A DNA stretch of 64,000 bases from Brienomyrus brachyistius. Taxonomy: Eukaryota > Chordata > Actinopteri > Osteoglossiformes > Mormyridae. Below, piece after piece: positions 55,084 through 64,000 of this stretch. The first letter of the stretch is position 1. Each line of letters opens with the position of its first letter. The notes beneath the pieces were generated by a model, which made no database searches, was not told where the DNA came from, and saw only the letters and a list, made by a program, of their open reading frames with translations. Location: contig NC_064548.1 of NCBI RefSeq assembly GCF_023856365.1, positions 9,659,642 to 9,723,641 on the forward strand. The letters run 5' to 3'. Position numbers and translations under genes: made by a program.

Positions 55084-58000
55084 TCACTGTTTCAGCTTCC
55101 CGGCACGAGGGCTGGAGGGGTACAGCCGGGAGAAGCGGCCCAGGGCCCAAACCGGGAAGATGTTCCTGTAAGAGGTGTAGCTGATGGCGCAGCTCTTGTT
55201 GAAGACCCCAGAGATGTTCTCCTGAAGACCACAGCATAGAGATGTTTTCCTGTGTCTATAAGGGTAACATCTTATAGAAATGCTATAAGAATAGATAGGA
55301 AACTCACTTGAGGCCAGTCTCCATTAGGGAGCTGCTTATCTATCAAGATCTGAATCCCTCGCTCTATCACCTTGGTATCCGGGTACCTAATAAGAAGGGT
55401 AAAAACGGCCCGTTAAGGCAGGGAAGCCGGCCATTTTGGCACAGAAGCATGATTATTTCCAGTTGAGAGAAGCAAGGCTTATAGCACCAGAGCTGGTGGG
55501 ACTGTTACCATGAAGCAGTGAATGTTTCTCTTTTCATATGTAAAACAGGACAGTGTTGATCATAGAAAAACAAAAATCTAAATTGGTGATGCACGAATTT
55601 GGATAAATAATGTTCCTCGTACCCAAATGTATATGTGTACTGCACCACCTACTGGACCTCTTTGGCACTGCAGGTAAATCCTAAAACCACCAGGACAGAT
55701 AAAGCCTCAGGTGTCCCTTTGTCATCTGTTGTGAATCACTGGACATTTGATCACGCTTGCTAAAAATAAAATCACAGCATCCCTAGACTATGCTCTGATC
55801 ATTCAAGCTTAGCTACGGGTAGCTGCCCTTCACTTACAGAGAGCATGATGGGAGGCAAAAAGAGAATTATCCCCACAGGGATCAATAAACTTTCTGAAGT
55901 AAAAAATCCAGTAGGACGATTGGCTCGCCTGTTCCTTAATGAGAGGTGCCTTGACCTTCCGGCACAGTGACATCATCAGCAGGTATCTACCTGACGGCCA
56001 TGAGGCCCAGCAGGGCCCAGCAGGTGCTGTGGATCTGCGAGCACTCGCTCTGTACGTATCGCCGCTGCTCGCACGACTCAAAGTCCTCCCCCCAGCCACC
56101 GTCCTCCATTTGCCGGGCCAGCAGGAAGTCGCAAGCACTCTGTACCTCAGGACGCGCCATCCTGGGGGGGGGGGGAATCATGCCACATGTCTGACATTGT
56201 CTGGCTGACCTGGGCCTGACCCGGTCTCCCACGGCTCCACCTGCTTACCCATTCTGGAAGACATGGCCCATGCAGGCGAAGGCCTCGAGTCCAAACCAGG
56301 TACCGTACGTGAAGCACACTCCCCAGGACCTGGGGCGGGGGTCACAGGCTTCAGTCTGTGAGCAGGTAGCTACATGCACGCATGAAGGTTAAGGGCACGT
56401 CAAGTCTCATCGCGGTGTTCATAACCCACCCTTCCCATGATCCATCAGGCCTCTGCAACCTCCTGCAGTACTCGAGGCCCTGGTCCAGTGTAGATCTAGG
56501 AGGGAGAGCAGATTCAGCACAGCTGGCTGAGGTTAACAGGGATGACACCAAGTGGGAAGAATCGTTGAACTGTTCAGCTTTGCCAAGTCTTGTCCAGTCA
56601 CTGCACTTAAAATCCAGGATATGATTTGATTCAGTTCTACATTGTGTCTTTTACAACAGTCACCGCAAGGCGCTTTATGTGGGAGTTATAACACATCACT
56701 ACACCATTCATACAGAATAATACAAAAAGAAGGGATGACAAAGAATGAAAGAAGGAAGAGAGGAACCAAAAACCCCTAAGTCTAGGGGTCCAAGGTCGAA
56801 TCTCTGCCCGACCCTTCTGCATGTGTCCTGTGCGACCTGGGACAAGCTGCAGATCCTCCACTCCTCCTGACCAAGACAGAAAGCTGGATGATGGAAGGGT
56901 GCTGACATAGCTACCTGACCTCCTGTGCCCTGTGCTCGGGGAAAGCCTGCTGGAAGTGCTTCAGAGCCTGCATCACAGCCGACGTGCACTCCACGTAGGT
57001 GTAGTCGATCATGATGTCACCTGGGGAGCAGGAGCGTCACTGGGACACGACCTGAGATAGCAGCGCCGAACCAGTAACCAATACCGAACCCCACTAGCGG
57101 GGGGGTGGCAGGCCCTGTCGGCCATGCGTCTGGATCTGCACGATGCGGAGACGCACCAAACACCTCAGAGGGATTCAGTAGCTCCAGAAGCCTCCCTCCA
57201 CGTTTGGTCTCATAGGTGGCAAATCCGCCGTCACCGTTCCTCATGCTCAGGAGCTGGGGGGTGGGCGGGGGGGGTGAGAGACACGAGAGGTCAGGGCCAG
57301 GGATCCGATAACTACAAATAGGTAGGTAACGGCTGGCCCACATTGTACACTCAGATCCATTACGCTGAAGGCTTAAGCCCTGCCCCCCCCCAGTACCACT
57401 GCCCCTCACCACATTGACGGCATCGCAGAGGCGCTCGCTGGCGACATGGCACCTGACGAAGGGACAGCGCTCCTGCAGCAGCATCAGCGCCTTGAGCCCC
57501 TCGGCGGTGCAGTCGGCCACGACCCAGCCGCAGTCACGCGTGCTGAACGGGAAGCCGCCCTGGGGGGGCGAGGGAGCGTGCAGGGGTCACGCCATTGGCG
57601 GCGAGAGCACGCATGGACACACTAGGAGTGTAACGGTTCACGTATTCGTACTGAAAGTTTTGCAGAGCTTGACTCGCAAACGTGCCAAACGAACGCAAGA
57701 ACGTGGAAGCTTTGTGTGTTTGTGTGATTCCCCTGAGCGACACTCGGAAAGGGGCGGATGTGTGTGCAAGTCCTAATGTGAAGCTGGATGTTAAAGTGAA
57801 TACAAGTACAGCCCAGGTATTCATTAAATGCTGCACCATAATGGATATTAATTTTGCTACGCGTTGCATTTTTTGGGACAATATTTGTGTTGCACGAATA
57901 CACAGTATAGATCAGGTCCAGTTAATTTTCTAAACATGCACTTTCATGTATATTTTCATTTACTTGAAGTAAGTAAGCAAGTAAATTTTAGATTTTATTA

Positions 58001-61000
58001 GTAGGTTGCAGCAGTATCGAAGAGACTTTTTATTTATGAAAGACGTACTAACACCTTGTAATACTTCGTTCGGTAAAACCACTGTTAAATAAAGGAAAAA
58101 ATGAAGCCATTTATGTTTTGAACAGTGACTTCAAAACTGAGGTACGTACCGCGATTTTTGTGTAGTGTTACACCCCTAGTGTTTACCTAAAACTGTGGGA
58201 TTCTCAGTCATTCTGATGCTGAAATACCACAAGGCTATGACATACCCACGAATGTGACACAGGACATGCATTGACACATGCATATCGATGCATCACAATA
58301 GAAAAACTGTATAAATGCATGCACGGTATTTCGATTTCAATATATTTAGAATATGCCTTTATCCCAAGTGACGTATCTTTTTTGCAGAAGTGGGGTCGGC
58401 CAGTCCCTGGAGTAATTAGGGGTTAGGGGCCTTGCTGAGGGTCCCGGTGGTGACATCACTCTGCTGACCATGGCAATATGTGCCAAAGCTGTATGAAATG
58501 CTGGTACTAGGGGAGGATGCCTGCAGATCCTGGCCTGCATGAGGCTGGTAAGTGTGACCTTTGACCTTCGTGCGGGACATACCTTGTTCATCTGTCTGTA
58601 GTATTTTTTGTACTCAGGTGGGTTTTCTGGTATCTAAGAGAAAGTATGTGTGTCAGCTGGCAGACTAACCATCGCAGCGACGACATGAAGCAAAACTTGA
58701 GATGCAACACCAGCCTGTTCAGCATTAACCGACTGCGTGGCGGGACAGGAATGCTGGACGACCCCCCACCCACTGGTCTTACCTGGGTGCAAGCTAGGAA
58801 CTGATGGGCGTGCTGAAGGCACTCTGTAAACTTGGGGCTGTCCTCCGCCCCGGCCTGAAGGAAGGACAGAATAGACAACATGATTTACAATATCGTGGTG
58901 GGGGGAGAATCAAGGAGAGCCACCCCAGAGAGTATGTGGCAGAGGGCTGGGCCACACCCTACAGGGGGAAACCAGAGACCTGGGAAGGAAACCCACATGA
59001 CTGTAGAATATGCAAACTCCAGACACACAGGGTGGGGTGGTATTCGAACCCAGAACCCTAAAGGGACATTTATGATTAGCATTTAACTTCTATTGTTTAA
59101 TGTTTCATGTTTTGTCTCTTTACATGCATGTCCCCATTTCACTGCAAATAGTGAGTATACCCCGAGTATAACTCTGTGTGTGACAAAACTTTGATTAATG
59201 GACAACTGTAATGCTTTGTTTTCACACACTTATATTGTCATAATCCTGTTGATTTTAGGATAATGTTTAAGATCATTGTGATTACCTATGGGGCCCTGAA
59301 TAGTCAAGCCCCAAAGTATTTAACCGAACTCCTTAAAAATCACGAAACCACTCGATTGCTGAGATATCAGGAGAAAGGGCTGTCAGTCGTTCCACGCACC
59401 AAGTGAAAGACTACCGGCTACCGAGCCTTCCAGTTTGCTGCCCGAGGTTATGGAATGATCTACCTCATTCAATACGTGCAGCTGAGTCTCTTGATTCTTT
59501 TAAAACAGTTTTATTTAAACAAGCTTTTGGCTAGATTTTCTTATTTAATTTTTGTTATATATTTTATTCTTTACGTACTGTAAGGCTGACTGCTTTGGAC
59601 TCTTGTAAAGCACGTTGTGACTTTTGTTTGTGAAAAGCACTTTATAAATAAAGTTTTACTTATTATCGACTGACTGACTGACTGACTGATTAAAGGTGAA
59701 AAGAGAATTTGAGTTTTCTGTGTGCCTCATCAGTCCTGGGATAAGCGCCCAGAGTCCATCTGATCTGGTAAATAACAGATATGGAAGACGGATAGATGAC
59801 TTAATAGTTAATGTATCAAGAAATCTCTGACTGAAGCCTCTTAGCATATGACCTCAGATTAACCCGGAGTCCTTCACCTCCAAGAAGGCCTGTGCAGCAA
59901 AGGCTGTGTCCCACAGCTGTGATCCGTTGGTCCCCTGTAAGGCAGCAGGCGATATACAGAGTTAGTGCCATTTACACTTAGGGGATAGTTGATTTCTGAC
60001 AGTGAACCAACTGCACAAGCATTCAGCATGAAAACTGACCTGCATCTTCAAACCATCAAGGCCCAGCCTGGGACAAAGCACAGGTCTCAGCTCAGATTAC
60101 TAGGCTCAACCACAAAGCAAGAATGTGGTTAAGGAGTCTTTGTTAAATACAAATAGACAGGTTTAAGGCAGACTAGTTCAGAAATCCATACAGTTGTAGC
60201 TCTTGATTTATGTGAAATTTATGTGACTTAGGTAACAAAAAATATCTGAGATACGTAGAGTTTACTGTAGCACTAATGCACAAAGGCAACATGTGCCTGT
60301 ACGTAAACGTATAGTATAGACGAAGACTCCAGAAAAATGAATGCTCTGTGTTATGCTACAGAGAGACCACTAGAGGGCATTGTGATGCAATGAAACACCA
60401 ACCAGAGGTAGTCCGGGATACGGGACACATGCTCCTGGAAAGCGGCTGAGCTGGGCCCATCCACGTGCCAGCGCACCAACATGTTGATGGTCTTGGAGAT
60501 CTAGGAGCACACCAGGGCCCTGGTGATTCGCGTGTCAGGGTCTAACGACATTCTAACAATGTCTACGTGACATCTGGGCAACCTGGTTACACGGGTGTAA
60601 TGATGTGTGAGAGTTAATATGGCCGCTTCTCACCGGACCGATGCTGATGCACTTTGTGAAGCGGTCGTCGGCCTTGATGTGGTCATAGAGCTCCTTCACC
60701 GCCTTGGCTCGTAAGGCTGTGCTGTGATGGGCTTCGTACACATTCATGACCACTAGGGGGAGCAAACAGATGTTGGCTTTTAGTACTCTGTGGGACTAGC
60801 ACAGCTGCTCGCACGGACGACACTCACTGTAAGCAACGGTCAGCAACGTGCTGTGACGGGTATACAAGTCGCACGCAGCCACGTTGTTCCGCTGAGCCGG
60901 CCAGTTGATTCTCGAATAATCCTGGATGTACAGCTCCTATAACAGAACCAATCAGATTGTAAACGACAAGGGAAAAAAAAAAAAAAAAAAAAAGAGATTC

Positions 61001-63884
61001 ACCCCTAGTGGAGAGAAAGGGCGCTGCACCTGTCTGAGGCTGAGCACCAGCGGGTCCTCCTGAGCAGTGAGTCTCACAGCATAGCAGTAACTCATGGGCA
61101 GGTAAACCTGGCGACAGTGACACCACAGAGTGGACGGGTGTGCTGGCATCCAGGTAGGGAAGAGCCTGAGGAGGAAGACGAAACGAGCCTCTCGCCATAG
61201 TGTCCCAAAAGCGTGGCCATCCGCATCAGCCAATTAAATACAAGCGGTGTTGGGAAGGAACTAGTTACACGTAACAGCGTCACATAATGAAATTACGAGA
61301 TCAAGAGGCATTCTAGGTACTTCGGTTCTTACATGTAGAACATAACATTCATTTTATTGATTTGTGTCTTTTCACCGCGCAGATATGCCTACTTTTGCCT
61401 ACTTTTGGCATATTTCCGGACACTGAGTCAGCAAAGCATTTGTTTACAGCTTTATTGTCCAGTTTAAATCATTTGTAAGAAAAGTGATCACATTTGATAA
61501 GTTACACTACTTTGACAAAGTAATTAAAGCAGTTACATTACTTATTACATTTTTAACAGAGTAACTAGTAATCTGTAACCTAATACATTTGAAAAGTAAC
61601 CTTTCTCAACACTGAACACAAATATTAAATATTTAATAATAAGGTATCAAAGATCATTCATGCTTTAAGTAGCCTGTTCTATAGCCTGTTCCACATACCA
61701 CATCTCTGGCAGGAGGGTGTTCATTCCCTCCCAGCTGTACACGTTCATCACAGCCAACCAGAATTTACCCCAGGATGGAATTCCAGCTGCTCCTCCTGAA
61801 AAAGCACATTGGAAAGAGCTGGGTAGAGAAAGGAACCCTGGTCCTCAGTGTGAGAATTCCAGAAACCCGACTGCTGACCTTTGCTGTGCAGGTTGTTCCT
61901 GGCCCGCACCATGTCCGGGTCGTCTGGCTCCAGGCCCAGGATCCTGAGAGTGGTGTAGTTCAGAGCTGTGCCGAACACCGTCGACTTGTCTTCCACGTGG
62001 CTGGAAACACACGAGACCAAAGAAAAATGAACAGCCAAGGACTATCACTGCCATTTGCACACAAGTACAAGTACACAGAAACCATTAAGTTTAGTTTAGT
62101 TTTTGCAAATACAGGTGAGAGTGAATCTTGGGGTCTGAGCAGAGTCAGGCCATTTTCCCAACACCCCTGGAACTTTTTTTTTTTTTTTTTTGGGGGGGGG
62201 GGGGGGGGGGTTAGGGTTAGAAGAGTTAGGGCCTTGCTTTGTTTTGCCAAACATGGGATATGAACTGACGACCTTCTGATCACAGGCACAGGGGCTTAAT
62301 GAGCTGAGCCACACCACCCTACATGCCCTTTCATATTAAATAACATTGTAACTAGAGCTATAGAAGCCCCAGTATTGTGCTGGTTCTAATCTCAGCTCTC
62401 TTCGATATCATTTATTTCACTTTCTTTCCCTCTACCATAGCTTCCTTATCATGTAGCCTCATATTCAGCTACAGGACTCAATCTCATTCTCTACAATTTT
62501 CCATGTTACAGTTTTAACTACTCCTCACCACCCTGACACACACGTGCGAGAGGCTGACGCTGCACTTACAGACCCCATCCCCCGTCCACCAGCTGCACAG
62601 AGCGCAGGTACCGCACCATTTCCTTCTTCCACGCCTCTGGGAGAGTGATCTTCGTTACATAGCATGTGATCAGCAGGCCTACATGTCAACAGACAGAGGG
62701 AAACAAGTAAACACATGGAGGTGTCTTTATTTTATATGGAAACTATGACATGGGTGCTTTGAGTGGGGGTGTACAGACTATCAGGTGTTCAGCACCTGGT
62801 AGCAGAAAAAGGGGCCCCCCATAGTCTCCAGCCCAGTGCCCGTCCTCAGCCTGCAGGAGGCGGTAGAATTCCATGCCCTTTAGTGCCGCCTCCTTGGCAT
62901 TTCCTGCAGCAAGGGAATCTGCGACAAACTTGCTCTGTGGCAAGAGACAGAAGTGAACAAGTTTAAACTACAACAGTCTCAAGAAAATCACCTGTTAGCA
63001 GCGTGGTCGCAGTCTCACCGTATCCAAGCCCACAGAGTGGGCTTCCAGCATGGTCTGCGCTCTATCAGCATGGTCCTGATCCTCCAGGTAACGCCAGACC
63101 TGCCTGCCCTCCACATTTGACAGCCTCCAGCGGCTTAGGTCTGTGGCCGGAGCCGTTTTATACGGCCCACCCCGTCTCCGCAGGTACCTGAGCGCAACAC
63201 GGGCGGATTTACCTGTGGTTTACACTCAAACAACACAGATTTATCGTAGCCGTTGCAAAACACACCTGAGCGTGATTTCAGTAAAACTCACGAAACCTCT
63301 TCATTTTTAATAACAATCATCAGTTGGAAGTTCTGCCAGAAACGTTATAAACTTGTATCTACACAGCTCTTAACAAGATGACAGGTAAAGAAATCACATC
63401 CCATAGGACTCATGAAATGATTCGTATTTCATAGTTGTGAAGAACTTCTGACTTAATTTATGACAATGTCAAGTCTTCGATTACTTCTGAATTGTTTTTA
63501 AGAGCCTGTCCTGAGACATGCCTCCCAAAAGCTGAATTTAGCAACTTAGATCAGATCAGGGGACATGTATTTCTATTCAGTATTTTGCGAATGAAAATTG
63601 TGTTCAGTGTGAGCAAATTTCATTTTACGGGTGCAAATTGGAAAGTATTCATACAAGTATACATGGCACTATTCTGACTCCATACAGGGTGACAGTAATG
63701 GGTGTCGTGCAAGATAACTAGCCTTTTAAGAAATCTGTGGCAAATATACATTTTCCAAATATAAACTTTTCTGTTGGCAATTATTGCAGTTTCACACTGT
63801 TTGCAATTTCAAGTTATTTTTCTAACATCAAAACTCGATATGAAAATACATCATTTCAAATACTCACGTTCCTTCTGTCATCAT
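55084..63884 (-). CDS. lss: Lanosterol synthase (736 aa, 22 exons)
   Basis: Cyclises 2,3-oxidosqualene to lanosterol on the ER membrane. Exons: 63868-63884, 63019-63187, 62796-62934, 62570-62678, 61879-62000, 61699-61795, 61030-61165, 60828-60936, 60634-60752, 60403-60500, 60040-60067, 59878-59934, 58783-58854, 58583-58633, 57410-57559, 57157-57253, 56915-57020, 56430-56495, 56249-56329, 55991-56161, 55308-55386, 55084-55221. Phases agree throughout; the sum is 737 codons (human 732 aa). Exon 1 codes only MMTEG plus two bases. Catalytic Asp457 is in ADCTAE (human Asp455), with Cys458, Cys535 (YVECTSAV) and His234 ([10 protein letters not shown]) in register. QW-type motifs: [56 protein letters not shown]. 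It ends RAGKLKQ. Either of two adjacent ATGs could start it. Intact. Confidence 0.97.
56162..56176. repeat. G homopolymer at the lss exon 20 acceptor
   Basis: On the minus strand a run of about a dozen C residues lies directly before the CAG acceptor of exon 20. It serves as an extreme polypyrimidine tract and is a likely site of length error or polymorphism. Confidence 0.7.
58350..58470. mobile_element. SINE-type fragment in lss intron
   Basis: GCCTTTATCCCAAGTGACGT, GGCCAGTCCCTGGAG and TTAGGGGCCTTGCTGAGGG resemble the repeat at 48845-49030. Confidence 0.5.
58900..59060 (-). repeat. Common teleost dispersed repeat in lss intron
   Basis: GGAAACCCACATGACTG, GCAAACTCCAGACACACAGG and TATTCGAACCCAGAACCC match the family at 16776-17015. 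Confidence 0.5.
59225..59690 (+). mobile_element. 3' end of an L2/Rex1-type LINE in lss intron 12
   Basis: Broken RT C-terminal text ([21 protein letters not shown] and VVPRTK, about 59300-59405), then the 3' tail with GTGAAAAGCACTTTATAAATAAAG and a (GACT)n run at about 59669-59692, an ordinary LINE tail in fish. Confidence 0.7.
60969..60993. repeat. Poly(A) tract in lss intron
   Basis: A run of about 20 A in the intron between exons 7 and 8, possibly a retroposon tail. Confidence 0.6.
62166..62335 (+). mobile_element. Homopolymers and SINE-like fragment in lss intron
   Basis: A T run followed by a G run (62168-62210), then GTTAGGGCCTTGC, GGGATATGAACTGACGACC and TTAATGAGCTGAGCCACACC, the pattern of a tRNA-type SINE read through its B box. 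Confidence 0.5.
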
Positions 63885-64000
63885 GAAATCCCTCAAAAAC
63901 AACTGTGCGACGTTCAATTCATTTAAGTTTCAGCTCTCTATATCTCAGCGATCGGCCTATTTCCGTTGTTGACAGGGAAATGTAGTTGCAAATCTTAATA
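63885..64000 (-). promoter_or_regulatory. 5' untranslated and proximal upstream DNA of lss
   Basis: The window ends 116 bp above the ATG. No TATA box or clear sterol-response element is visible in this short piece. The transcription start is not determined. Confidence 0.4.

Noticed and set aside
55991..56161. Suspected frameshift at lss exon 20 beside the G run
   Set aside because: Re-reading the acceptor as CAG followed by G-ATG restores the phase; the exon joins exons 19 and 21 in frame.

Overview
The window reads as vertebrate, very probably teleost, genomic DNA. It holds split genes with GT-AG introns and many fish-type transposons (Rex3, Gypsy, CR1/L2-like LINEs, hAT, Harbinger and pogo-like remnants, tRNA-type SINEs). 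Two intact housekeeping genes have vertebrate exon structure. No CRISPR array, operon, tRNA or rRNA gene was seen.

Layout. 1-14.8 kb is almost entirely mobile DNA: three Rex3 copies (one 3.3 kb, with a 14-bp target-site duplication), a Harbinger relic, an LTR-like element with an unusual acidic/Pro-rich ORF, and a BEL/Pao-like gag relic. 14.8-41.7 kb carries a small gene family encoding 93-141 aa proteins rich in Pro and Gly, two of them with polyhistidine at both ends. Copy 1 (15.5-16.6 kb, +) and copy 2 (25.1-26.7 kb, +) are in direct order, copy 3 (36.8-41.5 kb, -) is inverted, and the promoter and first exon of a fourth copy (0.85-1.65 kb, -) lie next to the left-hand Rex3. The copies share a four-exon plan and sit in duplicated blocks that include flanking DNA. 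Between copies 2 and 3 lies the 5' part of an unrecognised gene with an N-terminal membrane anchor (28.17-28.90 kb, +).

43.1-49.6 kb (-) is a complete 14-exon formimidoyltransferase-cyclodeaminase gene (ftcd, 540 aa; histidine catabolism and folate one-carbon metabolism). 55.1-63.9 kb (-) is a complete 22-exon lanosterol synthase gene (lss, 736 aa; sterol synthesis). Their order and orientation match human 21q22.3, but no SPATC1L-like gene was seen between them; that space holds LINE and MITE remnants.

Ftcd and lss exon boundaries were worked out by eye from splice signals, reading phase and the known protein families; both reading frames close without a break. The His/Pro-Gly family has no function that I can assign from sequence. 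It and an internally deleted 369-bp Rex3 derivative with a perfect 14-bp target-site duplication are the most interesting items here.
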